Source: Acytostelium subglobosum LB1
Lineage: Eukaryota; Evosea; Eumycetozoa; Acytosteliales; Acytosteliaceae
Assembly: GCF_000787575.1 (NCBI RefSeq)
Contig: NW_012236532.1
Coordinates: 620,001 to 684,000 of the forward strand
Length of the DNA: 64,000 nucleotides
Direction: 5' to 3'
Shown here: positions 1 to 12,333 of the stretch, piece after piece
How the letters are laid out: each line of letters starts with the position of its first letter
Position numbering within the stretch: the first letter of the stretch is position 1
The notes under the pieces: model-generated
The model's database searches: none
What the model was told of the DNA's origin: nothing
What the model saw: the letters and a program-made list of their open reading frames with translations, nothing else
Made by a program: the position numbers and the translations under genes

Positions 1-131
1 GTGGTGGACCAAGGCCCAGGACCACAACTTGGAAGAGATAAAGATATGATATAATTATGATATTTATTTAGACGATAATGTTTCAATTTAAAGGGTAACT
101 GGACATACAGCCACAGGAGATACCCTACTTT

Positions 132-2316
132 TTACTCCTCTCTGAAGTTGGTGAAAGCAGTCTTGATCTCCTCCATGAGTGAGTTGTAGTGAGCATTCAA
201 AGCAGCCTCTCCATCGGTTGGGTCCTGGAACTTCATAGAGGTGATCTTGAAAATGATGTCCTGCATCTCGTTTCTGATCTGATTCCAGGTGACCTTGTGG
301 TCGGGGGTGGACATCTCGACGGCCTTCTGGGCGAGGTTGTAGAAGGTCATCATGATACGGAGCATCCAGATGGTCTTGTAGAATGGGCAGCACTTGTCGT
401 ATGGTGTGAAACCGTTCTGCTGCAAGAAGTCATCACGGATGATCTTGGCGACCTCCAGGGTGATCTTCTCAGACTCGCCGAGCGAGTCCTTACCGACGAG
501 CTGCACGATCTCAGAGAGATCCTCCTCGAGCTGCAGAATCTCCTTGGCCTTGGTTCTGAGTGGCACGAACTCGGCGTCGAGAGTCTCGTAATGAGAGTCG
601 AGGGCGTTCATGTATTTGGAGAAAGAGATCAGCCAGTTGATCGATGGGAAATGCTTACGCTGGGCCAGCTTCTTGTCGAGACCCCAGAACACCTGGACGA
701 TACCAAGGGTGGCAGAGGTGACCGGATCGGCGAAATCTCCACCTGGTGGTGACACGGCACCGACGATCGAAACGGAACCGATACGCGATGGGTGACCAAT
801 GCACTGGACACGACCGGCACGCTCGTAGAAAGAGGCCAGACGGGCACCAAGGTAGGCGGGGTAACCGGAATCGGCAGGCATCTCAGCCAGACGACCGGAA
901 ATCTCACGAAGAGCCTCAGCCCAACGCGAGGTCGAGTCAGCCATCATAGCCACGTTGTAGCCCATATCACGGAAGTACTCGGCGAGGGTGATACCGGTGT
1001 AGATGGAGGCCTCACGGGCAGCCACGGGCATGTTGGAGGTGTTGGCTACCAGACAGGTACGCTGCATGATTGGCTCCTCCTTGTCACCGATCTTGGTGTG
1101 CAACTCTGGGAACTCCATGAGCACCTCAGCCATTTCGTTACCTCTCTCACCACAACCGACGTAGATAATGGCGTCAGAGTTGGAGAACTTGGACAGTGAC
1201 TGGGAAATCACAGTCTTTCCACAACCGAAAGCGCCTGGAATAGCACAGGTACCTCCTTGGACACATCTATTAGAGATAAAGAGATAAAGAGTGAATAAGG
1301 TAATAACATGTTAATATTTGATTGATTGATTGAACGAGATGAAGTGGATTATAATACATACGGGAACAAGGCATCCAAGACACGCTGACCAGTCAAGAGT
1401 GGGTAGTTACATGGCATCTTCTCGATGGATGGACGTGCAGAACGCACTGGCCAATGGTGGACCATTGTGAGCTTCTTGAGCTGACCCTGGAACTCGATGG
1501 TGAGGAGTGGCTGGTCGAGAGTGTACTCGCCGGCTGGGGTGACCTCGACGACCTTACCCATGTCCTTTGGTGGCACCATGATCCAGTGAACGATGAGGTT
1601 GTTCTCAACGACCTTTCCAAAGATATCACCACCTGTAACCAAATCGCCGACCTTAATGCCGTGAGCTGGCTCGTATGGCCACTTCTTAGTTCTGTCCAAC
1701 GATGGAGTGTTGATACCACGTGGAATGTAAATGCCCTTTGTAATCTCTGCAATAGCCTGTTATATATTGATATGTGATTGAATTGATTGAGTTGATTGAG
1801 TTGATCGATTGATTGAATGAGTGAGTGGATGTTTGATTGATTGTTTGATTGTTTGTTGATCATATGACATACGTTCAATGGTCTCTGAATACCGTCAAAG
1901 ATGTTGTTCATGATACCTGGACCCAACTCGACAGTGAGTGGCTTGCGGGTTCTGAGCACTGGGTCACCGACGGTGAGACCGGCAGTCTCCTCGTACACCT
2001 GAATGGTGGCAGTGTCGTCCTCCAATCTAATAATCTCACCGACCAGCTCTGTCTTTCCTACACGAACCTGTTTATATTTCATTCATTCATATTCATTCAT
2101 TCATCGATTGATTTGATTGTGATACTGAATGTAAGTCACCTGGTGATTGAATGATTGAATGAATGAATGAATGATGCTTACCAGCTCGTACATAGCAGCA
2201 CCAGACATCTTGTTGGCAATGACGACTGGACCAGAGACGGACTGGACGAAACCATAGTCAGTGTCGGCCTCAGTGGAGGCGAACGATGGCAGACCGTTAA
2301 TAGTTTGTTCAACCAT
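132..2316 (-). CDS. vatA: V-type proton ATPase catalytic subunit A
   Basis: Catalytic, nucleotide-binding subunit of the V1 sector of the vacuolar H+-ATPase, which acidifies endosomes and the contractile vacuole. Four exons (2316-2182, 2067-1873, 1756-1362, 1266-132) keep phase and give 619 residues, close to the 618 of the Dictyostelium protein. Visible landmarks are the N-terminal barrel ([12 protein letters not shown]), the non-homologous region, the P-loop GAFGCGKT near residue 250, and the catalytic-domain runs [13 protein letters not shown] and [19 protein letters not shown]. The start is the first ATG, followed by a typical subunit A N-terminus. Introns carry CATT/GAAT tetranucleotide runs. 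The catalytic segments look intact. A GA-rich, otherwise gene-free stretch upstream should hold the promoter. Confidence 0.97.
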
Positions 2317-2794
2317 GTTTGTGATGATATATTATTGAGAGTGTAGATAGAAAGAAAGAATGATATATGAATATGAAGAAGAAGAGTATGTCTTAATGAT
2401 TGATGATCTTGATGTGTGTGAGTGCGTGGAGTGAGTGGAGTGAGGTCGATGCGCAGACTGACTGAGTGACTGAGGCTGAGTGACAGGTGGAGGACTGGGG
2501 AGAGAGAGTGTGTGTTGTTGAAGAATCCTAAATATTAATATTAATAAAATAAATAAAAAGAAGAGGCAATGAAAAAATCAAATTGGTCACTCGATTAATG
2601 CATGAGACACTATTTATCATCAGCCAACAATTAAAAAAAAATAGAGTCTGACCCCAGTGATGAATGAAAAAATCTCGAACGAAAGGTACATTCGGCCTGG
2701 TCACCACTTCACCCCACCACACATCCCCAAACGTACACAATGTTTGACATCTCTGGTTGATTGTTCGTCTACTTATCTCTTTATACATTCCTCT

Positions 2795-2826
<32 letters not shown>

Positions 2827-3065
2827 TAGATACATGATATTGTACTTGATAACCTGGGATGAAAACAATGATTGATTGATTGACCCTGGTAAACAATAAC
2901 ATTGTGTTGATGTCAATGAACATTGAAGGCTTTTATTCATTCGTTAAGTCAGAAACAAACACTTATTTTTGTCACATTTCGAAAGTGAACGAAAGAATGA
3001 ATCAAGTCGGCAAGATGGTCACACTACCTTTGACTTTGCTTTAAAGATACAGATACAGATACAAT
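2317..3065. other. intergenic region, vatA promoter side
   Basis: Divergent intergenic stretch between vatA (minus) and the small gene at 3066 (plus). It holds a GA-rich simple repeat at about 2792-2828 and T-rich and A-rich blocks. Short open frames here run through the repeats and show no protein-like composition. It presumably carries both promoters, but no defined element was recognised. Confidence 0.5.
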
Positions 3066-3842
3066 ATGGATGAAAGTGCAATTGATAGGATGGTGGAGGA
3101 GTCAATGAGAGACTTACAGACAAAGATTGATAAGATGGATGAGAAGGATCAGTTCCATAACTCAATCAATGTGTTTAAAGAGGAGAGAGATAAGTTGAGG
3201 ACTGTATTCGATGAGTTCTATACATCACCTTCAAAGTCATTATTCTTGGCATGGTGGAGGACTACCGTGGAGGATATTAGAAGAGGTATGAATGGACTGG
3301 CTTGATGGATGGTGGATGAATGAATGCCTAACAATATGTTTGTGTACGATAGCATTGATATTGACATCGATAGAGGAACTGAAAGAGGTACCTGAATACA
3401 CAAACTTGGCCGACTCAATATGTCCAGAACTGATAGACTTTGAGGAGTTGATAAAGGGAAGGAATGATAATGACCAGTTGACCATACTATTCCACAACCT
3501 GGCCGTATGTATATGGACATGGACATGATTGTGGATCGATTACTAATTATGATGAACGGAATGAATGATAGGCATCAAGAGAGAATGACAGCAATGTGTT
3601 CAAGGGACAAAGCGAAATCACAAATGTATATAGTAACACCTTGAAGGATCCAAAGTTTGCCATTGACTTCTTGTTGGTAATGAGGTATGTTGATAATGGT
3701 ACCATCCACCACGCCAACCAACTCACAATCACTTCCACAAACCAACCAACCTAATAGGAGTTACTTATTATTATCATTCATTGTTAACATTATATTGGTG
3801 TTTGAGACTGAAGCAGAGGCAGCATTAAGTGAGTTGCAATAA
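3066..3842 (+). CDS. unidentified 182-residue protein with hydrophobic C-terminal segment
   Basis: Four exons (3066-3285, 3374-3504, 3572-3684, 3758-3842) join in phase to give 182 residues ending at TAA. I do not recognise the family. The N-terminal 60 residues are charged and predicted helical (RMVEESMRDLQTKIDKMDEK), followed by an aromatic patch (LFLAWWRTTVEDIRR), an acidic middle, and near the C-terminus a 15-residue hydrophobic run (SYLLLSFIVNIILVF) before a short acidic tail. That run could be a membrane segment or a buried helix. All donors are GTATG and all acceptors TAG, as in neighbouring genes, and phase is kept across three introns. This supports a real gene. Confidence 0.72.
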
Positions 3843-4576
3843 TAATAATAACAACCTTATTACAACCATGGTTACACAACAAAGAGGACTACGTCGATGT
3901 AGCAACCTGGCGAGTAGTCAGGTATTATTCAATCATTCATTCAATCAATGACCAACAGCAACAACAACAACAACATTTATGTCGACGAGTTTAGTTTGAT
4001 ATAGTGCTATGCTGCTCATATTGTACCTAATCAAGTAAAGATAGATATTTACTTTAATTTAATATGAATGGAGCGCGTGTGTTGTTTAGTTTGAGATTTC
4101 AATCATATGATCTACTTCGCGACTCATATTCTGTCTGGTCGTGTCGACTCCCAATCAATCACACCTTCCTCATTATCCAGCTCGTGCCCCCAATGGCAAG
4201 TTCCTTTGCCAATTTGAATGTGTTGTTGCTGTGTGTGGTGTGGGGGTCAACCTTGGGAAGCACTAGTTTGTTTCTCCCCTCCTTGGAAGCAACACCAACA
4301 GCCCCATCCCAAGTTTGGGCTTTATTGGCAGTAATCTCTCGAATGAATGTTGTAATGTAATTGGTTGAGTCAGTGACTGAGTATGTGGTACCACTACTTG
4401 AACAACTATCTATTAAAGTGAAGGTGCTTCATCTAGAAGAAACTAATTCATCATCCATCATCATATTCATTCAAATTCATTCCATTCCATTTCACTACTT
4501 ACATGTACCAATTATAACAATATATAATCCAAACTAAACAATATAATATAATAATAATATATCTAAATATCCAACA
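3843..4576. other. intergenic, no gene seen
   Basis: AT-rich stretch between two plus-strand genes. An open frame of 98 codons at 4064-4360 lacks splice context, codon bias or family resemblance and is not called. Confidence 0.45.
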
Positions 4577-4958
4577 ATGTCATTAAATATTACAACCAGA
4601 ATTTCATCCAGACTGTTGTGTAACAGTAGCCAATCATATAATGTAAGTTGGACTGGAACATTGATTCAATTGCTTCAAGTTTGAATTGTTACTGACTATC
4701 AATGTCCCCTTGGTACAGGCAAGATATCTGTGTTCAATCAATGATCCATCACCATTTATAAAGAAGGGCCAGTCGTCCAACAAGTCAGAGATCAAGGATA
4801 ATAATGATAATGTACAGATAAAGGATTCATTCAGATCACAGACAAAGGAAACACCATCCCGTCAGAGCAGTAAGGTTGCTCACTTTTCAACATTCGACTT
4901 TGGTCCCAAGGTAAAGACCGCCTCAAACAACAACAACCTTGTTGTGGATGATGCCTAG
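4577..4958 (+). CDS. small unidentified protein, possibly mitochondrial
   Basis: Two exons (4577-4642 and 4719-4958, donor GTAAGT, acceptor TACAG) give 101 residues. The first 30 residues are rich in Arg, Ser, Thr and Leu and have no acidic residue until position 30 (MSLNITTRISSRLLCNSSQS), as in mitochondrial presequences. The rest is hydrophilic, with a Lys/Ser/Asn-rich middle and a conserved-looking FSTFDFGPKVKT stretch near the C-terminus. I do not recognise a family, and mitochondrial targeting is inferred only from composition. A polyadenylation-like AATAAA follows at about 5030. Confidence 0.6.
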
Positions 4959-5259
4959 ACTGCTATGCTTGATGTGGACATGCAACAGTATCCATTCATT
5001 CAATCATCATTCATTGTTATATAGTCCAACAATAAATATATGTAAAGAAGTTTATTAACAGGATAATATGATATGGATGGTGTCGGTCTAAGTACTTAGA
5101 TTGGAAAGAGTATGGTAATATAAATATGGTATAAATATGGTGATGTTGTTGAAGGATGGACAACGCTTTAGTTCGAGCCGCGAAGCCAACCTCTAGTAGT
5201 ATTGTATGATTGATTGTTGTTTGTTGTTGTTTGATGATGAATATGTTGAGACGATTGTT

Positions 5260-6983
5260 CTAGAATACGTGTATTAATGACCTGGGAGTATACTGCAAGT
5301 CATAGTCGATGAAGTATACGATGGACATCACTGTGAAGAGACCAACTGCCGAGAAGAAGTGCCATACGTCGTGAGTATCAAAGTAGTCGAATAGAACGCA
5401 TGGTTTGTTCAACTTCATCGACTCGTCGAATGAAAGGAACTTGTTGGTGACTGCAATCTCAAAGAAGTAGAATCCAAATCCCTGTTATGTTTGTATGATT
5501 GTTTGGTAACTTGGTTAGTCAATGATATTGCCATTGATTGAATGATGGACGTCATCCATCCATGATATGACACATACCCAGCATAAGATCATTATCATGA
5601 ATATGATCCATATCATCGGGTGAATCCTCTCATTATACTTGATCTTCATCGCAATATAATAGAAGAGGTATATCAAGAAGTTGAGAACTATAACACCTCT
5701 GTTGTGTGATTGATAGATAGATGGTTAGTACATGGAGAGCGAGATGGGAAGGTGATGGATACGTACAGTATGAGGTTGGAGAAGTTATTGGATAGATTGT
5801 TGACTATTCCTAATGCTGCAGAGGTTATAACCAATGCCCAGTTCAATACCAATGCAATAAGAATTGAGAAGAACCTTGGCTTGTCATCGATGGTTCTTGG
5901 ATGTCTCAATTGCAATAGATATATCCAAAGAGCATTGACTGATGGGTTTAGCTGCAGTCGCTTATGTGATAGCAAGTAACCTGATCCAGCTATTGAGACA
6001 TAGGCGAATATCAAGAAGAACACTGTCCAGAAGCTATAGTGATGATGATAATGGTTAGATCGACGATCTGATGTCATACATTGGAACCAAATGACAATAC
6101 ATACATATATACATTGATTGAGGTCAGTGACAGGAAGTCAAGGAAGATGAAGATGGCAAAGAAAGCATATGCTCTGAATGCCCCTGTTGTGAATGTAGCG
6201 TGTCTCTTCTGATGTATTGTGAAGAATAGCAGCCCTGATCCAATCAACATATATGTTGTATCTGTTGTTGTTATTATAGAGATAGATGTTAGGTGATGGA
6301 CCTGAAATGTGGAATGGACTGGATACATACCAAATTGGAAATTGAGCTTGGATGGACAGATGTGATAGAGAGCGGATGAGAATCCCTCACAGAGTACGCT
6401 GATGCCAAGACAATAGAACAATGACATGTCAGTGTGCAGACCATGTACACCGTCCTCCTTGGGTTGTGTAAAGTGTAATATCAGCAGGAATGCTCCTCCC
6501 GCCACTATATACGCTGCATTACTAATGACTAAGGTTTTCCGATTGTTTGATGTATTAGTAATGTTGTTGTTGGATTCATATCCCATTCAAACATACCATT
6601 GTTAAATGCTCGTAGACCAAGGAACTCATGTGCACACTTAAAGTTGAAGTAACATTGAGCCTTGTCTTGATATTGGAAGAAGACGAATTGAATCGATGGT
6701 AGGAAGTAGAATACTGAAATGATCAACAACAACTTCCAAAACTATACAATGTTGTGATGGTTTGATTGAATGATTAGTATTGGGCAAAAGTCCAGAATAC
6801 CTGGACAGGCATCCAAACAAACAACCATGGTCCAAGTAGGTAGATACTTACGTATTTCATATATACAGGTTGACTCCGTAGCTGTCGTCTAATCTCTGAA
6901 TGCTGCATCAACGCCTCGACCGTCGTCGGCAGGTTCTCGTCCATCAACGAATCATTTTCGTCTCCGACATCTATTTCCATCAT
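5260..6983 (-). CDS. SID-1 / CREST-family multi-pass membrane protein lacking the ectodomain
   Basis: Seven exons (6983-6852, 6741-6597, 6528-6331, 6261-6105, 6033-5767, 5698-5578, 5481-5260) join in phase to 413 residues. After 44 mostly polar residues come about ten membrane segments. Family hallmarks of the SID-1 transmembrane region are present: CYFNFKCAH followed by RAFNN, the CEGFSSALYHICPS motif in the third membrane helix, and THDVWHFFSA near the end. The Ser and His residues of these last two motifs, with nearby Asp, form the putative metal site of the CREST hydrolase superfamily. SIDT proteins are linked to double-stranded RNA or cholesterol uptake in animals; the role here is unknown. 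The large N-terminal extracellular beta-rich domain and the first membrane helix of animal SID-1 are absent. The 5' region (6984-7250) is low-complexity and contains no extra exon I can see. Confidence 0.85.
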
Positions 6984-7996
6984 ACTGTGACCTTGCTGCC
7001 TTCCTGCTGCGCCTTTTACTTTGGTTACTTTGTTATTTGTTCTTGTTGTTGGTTGTTGCCTCTGATTGTTGTTGAGATACTACTACTACTACTACTACTG
7101 CTACAACTACTACTACTTGTTTGCTTCTCTCTCTCTACTCCTAACTACTACGACAACGACTAATAGTGCTGCTGCTGAGTCAACACTTTCCTCAATTTGT
7201 TGTTGTTGGTGTTCTTCTTGTTGTTGTTGTTGTTGTTGAGGGTGGTTGAGAAGGAGGTAGGTGTGGCAACGTGGGTGAACGAAAGAATGAGTAAGACGTG
7301 TTCACTCCTCTTGAGACTGTGTGAGAGTGAGTGTTGTTGTGTATGTGTTAATATGTGTATGTATGAATGAATATTATTATTTATTGTATTGAATGAATTG
7401 GGAAATAGGATTTAGAGGAGTACATCATTAAATCCAAACCCAGGGATTATAGTAATAAAATAATAATTAAATTAGTGGGGTTTACAATTGAGGGAAGATT
7501 ATGCCCCATTAGGGGTGAACCACTTGCGATCGTCAGACACTAATGACATCTGTTTGTTGTTTTTTACTGTCGCTAGAAGGTGTCAAACATTAACTATTAA
7601 CAAAAATAGAAGGTCCGAGTGATGTGGAATTGTACCAGATTAACTCCACTTTGGTGTAAGTAATACTCGTGTATTGAGAGACGTTGCAGATGTTATGTGT
7701 ACATCAAAAAAGACCGAGTCCATTAGACATAAGGTACCTTTCATTTATTGGTTGGTTGGTTGTGATGGGCTGCAGACCAAGTCAAATGACAGGTTTCACC
7801 AAAGTGAATGAATGGATGTTGGGTATGGTTGGTAGGTAGGAAGGGATGGGTAGAGGGTTGAGGATAGGGATATGATGATTTGTACATGTTGGTAGGTTGC
7901 TGAGGTGGCGGGTGTGATGGGTGAGGAGGACAGAGAAGAGGAGAGAGGAGAGAGGAAAGAAAGATGCGCCGGGATGGCGGGTGGGACGTGGGCCGA
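6984..7996. other. intergenic: SID-1-like gene promoter side and simple repeats
   Basis: The first 250 bases, read on the minus strand, are an AGT/CAA-rich leader of the SID-1-like gene. The rest is TG- and TTG-rich sequence with no frame that looks coding. From about 7900 the sequence runs into the 3' side of the next minus-strand gene. Confidence 0.45.
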
Positions 7997-8740
7997 TCAA
8001 TGGTTGAGGATGAGAGGCGGGGAGATTGAGAGCAGACCTATCTCAGCGCCCTGTTGCATCCCGTCCAGGTCGGACGATGAGGAAAAGGCCTGGTTCAAGG
8101 TGATTGGGTTGTGGGTGCGCGTTGGTGGCGTAATCGGATCGTTGCAGCCTGGTGAATGCGTGTAGATTGGGATGCTGAAGTCGATGATCGATGATATCTG
8201 AGAGTCGCCGCCACTGCCAGCATAGTTCTCTATAAGGCTAAAGTCGTCATTCAGGTTTAACCTTGCTTCGCTTGCAGCGTTGCTATCTATACTATTGTTG
8301 TTATGATTGTAGTTAAGTCTATGTGTTGCTGCCTTACTGCTAATGTTGCTGCTGCTACTGCTATTATTGTTGTTGTTATTATTGTTGTTATTATTGTTAT
8401 CAGAGTATCTGCTGGCAGTAGACTTTGTATAAGCACCAACATTGAAGTAATCTGTTGAGTGATTGTTGGTGATGAAGGCGTCGCTAAAGTCCTCTCCTAG
8501 AAATGAATGTAGGATGATGGTCTGGATCTCCTGTCCGGCCTCCTCGAACTGGCTGTTTGAGAAGTGCGTATTGTTTGTTGTCTTCCAAGGCTTGGGTGCC
8601 ACGATCTTCTTATCGTTGTCGTATATCGATGGGAACGATTCATTGTGCAACACGCGTCCAAAGCTGTCGAGCATGATGCCTCTATCGCCCATGAAGGTGC
8701 GAGGTGAGAATGTTCGCTGTGGCATGGCTATCTTATTCAT
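7997..8740 (-). CDS. Asn/Ser-tract protein, function unknown
   Basis: Single-exon gene of 247 residues starting at ATG 8740. The first 110 residues are ordinary in composition (MPQRTFSPRTFMGDRGIM, then KPWKTTNN and an acidic stretch ending GEDFSDAFITNN). They are followed by a run of about 12 Asn and a run of Ser, typical of dictyostelid proteins, and a Ser/Pro-rich C-terminus. No domain is recognised. The N-terminal block resembles a short conserved regulatory module, but I cannot name it. It could be a truncated exon of a longer gene; the absence of splice signals at its ends argues for a complete single exon. Confidence 0.65.
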   Translation of the reverse strand: MNKIAMPQRTFSPRTFMGDRGIMLDSFGRVLHNESFPSIYDNDKKIVAPKPWKTTNNTHFSNSQFEEAGQEIQTIILHSFLGEDFSDAFITNNHSTDYFNVGAYTKSTASRYSDNNNNNNNNNNNNSSSSSNISSKAATHRLNYNHNNNSIDSNAASEARLNLNDDFSLIENYAGSGGDSQISSIIDFSIPIYTHSPGCNDPITPPTRTHNPITLNQAFSSSSDLDGMQQGAEIGLLSISPPLILNH

Positions 8741-9051
8741 TATGTTTGATTATTTGTTTGATTGATTGTTTGTTTGGAAGTTGATTGCTATTCTTTTTGT
8801 ATGTATGTATATGTATGTATATGTGTAGGTTTGTTTAAAGTATGTTACAACAATATATTTGTTCACAAGTGAATGGTGGATAAATGGTGTATTATGTACA
8901 TATGATTGTTGAGGTGTATGTATGTATAAATAAGAATAATAATATATATATAATAATAATGAGTATATATATAAATATATATGTAGTCGAAACTAAATAT
9001 ATAGTTTACAAGCTGCTCTGGAGCTGATGTTTTGTTGTTTGTTCTTGGTGC

Positions 9052-9233
9052 TCAGACTGTTGGTTGGAGCACAAAGGGTTGTTCAAGTATGTTGGCCGGG
9101 TCTATATACTTGTTTAAAGATATCTCGTACTTTGTTAAGGATACTAGATAGTGATCAAAGTTGGGTAGAGGGTAGTGTATTTGTTGTGGTTGTTGTATGT
9201 TGGTGAAGATTGTTACAGGTGATATGATGATAT
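9052..9233 (-). CDS. possible 3' terminal exon, unidentified gene
   Basis: On the minus strand a pyrimidine-rich acceptor (CTTACACTCTCAG) precedes 60 protein-like codons ending in TGA (for example HYPLPNFDHYLVSLTKYEIS). The frame requires an upstream exon ending in phase 1. I could not find that exon in the simple-repeat sequence of 9.3-11 kb, so this is either the last exon of a gene with a distant first exon or a relic. Confidence 0.33.
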
Positions 9234-11400
9234 CTGAGAGTGTAAGGTAGAGAGATTAGTATATGTATAAATAACTATATTACAATGTATTGAGATAGAC
9301 TATATGTACAGATAACAACAAACAAATAATAATAATAATAGTAATGACAACAAAACAAAAGACGACGGTGGGCACTGATGATGGTGATGGTAATAAGATG
9401 TAAGCGTAGATGAGTGTAAATGATGGAGATGTGGACGGGACACTATCTGATCGGGTGTTTGTTTGCCGCTTGTTGATTGCTACTGCTATTGTTGTTGTAT
9501 GACTACTGCGCTCTCCTTCTTCTTCTGTTGCTACTGCTTTCTTCCCGCTGCTGCTATTGTATTGTAAAATGGTTTGCGCTTCTACTAGAGTGTGTTGCTA
9601 CTGCTGTTGTTGCTGCTGTTGCAAGCTTGCTTACTGGAAATTGCAATCAATCACTCCGATAAGATGTGTGATAGGGATAAGGATATAAATAAAGCAAGTT
9701 GGTGCGATAGTGTTAATTGATTAACAACAACAAAATGGTTGGTTGGTTGCTTGCTAGATTGATTGATTGCGGCAATGTGAGAGAGAGAGAGAGAGAGAGA
9801 AAGAGATGGGAATGGACTGGACTGGGAGGAGGAGGTGTGATGGGATGGGATGAGACGAGCGGCACTACCAACTGAATGTGATTCACTGCTGCTGACTGAC
9901 TTTGCGCATGTGAATGTATGTATATATGTGTGTGTGATTGTTTGTTTGTTTGTGTATGTGTGTATGTAAGCGTTGCGGCAAAGTTGAAAACAAGGGTATG
10001 CGATTGGTTGGTCCAAACACACACCAACACATTCATTCATTCATTAATTCACACACACTATAACAACAACCATCCATCCATCTTGACAAACAGATATGTT
10101 GTTAAAGATGATGTGTGTTAATGAATGAGAGGGAGTGTGTTTGTGGTCTTTGGTGATATGGATGAAGGTGTGGCATCTATAAATATATCGAGATACGCAC
10201 GCATCACACATATCTTGATATGGTTCTCAAGATTGATTGTTTGATTGATTGACTGAATGAATGAATGAATGAAATGGTGAGATAGATAGATACATACACA
10301 ATAAATAAATAATAATAATAATAATAATGTGTATGTGTATGTACAGATAAAAGGGGGTTGTTTCAGTATGACTGGAAGTCATTCATCGTAACCTATTTGT
10401 CATGTGGTATTGTTACCTCCTGTCTGCTCTGCAGAGCTAACCAGGCTTATCCAATCCACTCCATCCATCCTCCCTTCTTTCCACCACACACCATCTTAGA
10501 AATGTGAAAATAATTGACTTTGAGCCTAACGTTCTCATTCAACACCACACACTCTCATACACACACTTTCTTTCTCATTCACACGCGTATGGGAACAGTC
10601 GACCCGATATGGGGATGAGTCAGATCTGGCGCGTTGGATGAGTGATGCCAAGGTGTGATGGTAGTTTGATGAATGGTGGTTGATGGTGAGATGGATTTAT
10701 GGATTGAGTGAGGCGAGGTGATTGAGATTGATCAATGGTCGTCATGACCGGGCCGGCTTGGCTGATAGTTGACGGATCAATGCGGCAGTGGCGCCAAGAG
10801 AGACAGAACGTTGAGATGAAATGAGGATCGTAAGGGTCGCGCCTCGAAGCAAAACATACACAATAAAATTGATCGTTGCAAGTAGACAGGCATAGATAGT
10901 GTCGAGTCGATTGCTGATAATGATAATGATAATGAGACAATGTTATAGACAAAATAATAAATACTTGGTGAGGACCTCGGTGACTGTGGGCAACCAATGG
11001 ATGGATAACGAAGGGAATGATTGCGCAAAGTTGAAGTTGAACTTGGCTGATGAATGGAAGTTAAATGTGTCTTTGCAAACTATGAAGGTGTCTTTTTGCT
11101 TTCTGATGTTATGTCGCTTAATTATAACTTAATGATTGATTGATTGATTGACTGATAGTTTGCAATATGCAATGAAGGTAATGGAGGATGTGTGCACACT
11201 GGATGGAGGTTGGAGAAAGCGATGGATCTCTCCATGGAGCTCACCAGGTCAGTCAGGAAGACAGACTGGTGATTATATTGACACAAACAATAACAATGTA
11301 TTTGTGTATGTGTGTGTGATGTGGCGAACCGAACGAACACACTACACAAGACCCACAAAGAGATAATCATGATCATTGATTGAGGTCTATTTGTGTGTGT
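9234..11400. repeat. simple-repeat-rich intergenic region
   Basis: Contains (AAT)n, (GA)n at about 9779-9802, (TG)n, (GAAT)n at 10255-10270, (AATA)n and CTG/TTG runs. Several frames of 60-130 codons cross the region on both strands, but their translations are dominated by Ser/Leu/His or Thr/His repeats. A stretch near 10899-11110 reads as plausible protein on both strands and I could not decide between them. No confident gene. Confidence 0.5.
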
Positions 11401-11419
11401 GTGTGTGTATGGGTATGAC

Positions 11420-11992
11420 CTGGTCTTCAGGCATCAGCAACTTACATAAGAACACTTGCAATGATCTCTGCTTGCTACAACCTGCTACTTGTTATTGCTG
11501 CTACTGATACTGTTCGATTAATGTTGATGATTGTTATAAATAAATAATGAAAGACCAAGTGTGGACACATAAACTGAGTCAATTGTATTGATGGTATTGC
11601 TTTCGCCAGGAGGATGAGCGGAGGATGCGGATGCTTATTCACCCAAAACACACGCACAATAACAAATCTGAACTTTGCTCTCACACAGAAGACGAAGTTT
11701 GGTTGAGTGTAGCTCGTCATGGACCCAACAGAGCCATCAGTAACAGCCGACAAGATCTTGGGTAGTTTTTGAATCTTTATGGTTGGGCACTCCCTCACAT
11801 CAAAGGTGGCGTTTTCTCTATCTCGGGAGTCGGTGGTCTATGACCCATTTGTGTGTGAATGAATGGGATCAATGCGCACGTTTTCTTATGTAAATGATTG
11901 ATTGACAACGCTCTCAGTGCATACCCTTTGATACCATCTTGGGTACCTACCTCTATTCTAACTTTGAACTTACACAAGTCATTAAGCAACAC
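11420..11992 (-). other. coding-like segment, possible exons of an unidentified gene
   Basis: On the minus strand, an acceptor-like GGGTCATAG near 11842 opens a frame with non-repetitive protein-like sequence (ECPTIKIQKLPKILSAVTDG) and a possible GTGAGA donor about 150 bases on. Upstream, codons reading KVRIEVGTQDGIKG end at a possible GTATGC donor. I could not join these into a consistent gene, and no family is recognised. Confidence 0.25.
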
Positions 11993-12042
11993 TCAACTAT
12001 AGTTATAGTTACCTGTATTTAATTTAATTTAATAATACCATT

Positions 12043-12237
12043 TTACATCACAATGACATCTGACTGATTGGTCAATTGAATATTCGAACTTTGAGCCTCA
12101 TTATCCTTATGCGGACAACAGCGAACAAACATTAGTGTCTGTCCAAACTTGACCAATCCACAAACAATTCCCCCTTTGGCAATGAAGTGTGGATAACCCA
12201 CAACCAAGTTTTGGAATGGAAGGATGAACTGGCCCAT
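12043..12237 (-). CDS. small 64-residue protein, divergent from catalase
   Basis: Open frame from ATG 12237 to TAA, 97 bases upstream of and divergent from catA. The translation is not repetitive: a hydrophobic, Gly-rich first half (MGQFILPFQNLVVGYPHF, then GGIVCGLVKFGQTLMFV), a basic/Cys patch (RCCPHKD) and a polar tail. The hydrophobic middle could be a membrane segment in a small mitochondrial protein, but that is a guess. A GTAAAA at the stop codon could instead be a splice donor leading into the segment downstream. Confidence 0.42.
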   Translation of the reverse strand: MGQFILPFQNLVVGYPHFIAKGGIVCGLVKFGQTLMFVRCCPHKDNEAQSSNIQLTNQSDVIVM

Positions 12238-12333
12238 ATTGGTTATTCAATTAGTACAAGTTCCATTCAATATATCAATTGTATAGATAACTATTTAGAT
12301 ATATAGAGTACACATAATAGATAATTAATAATA

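Noticed and set aside
9234-11132. Several 60-130 codon frames
   Set aside because: Composition follows GT, GA, CATT and CAA simple repeats, and opposite strands read equally well.
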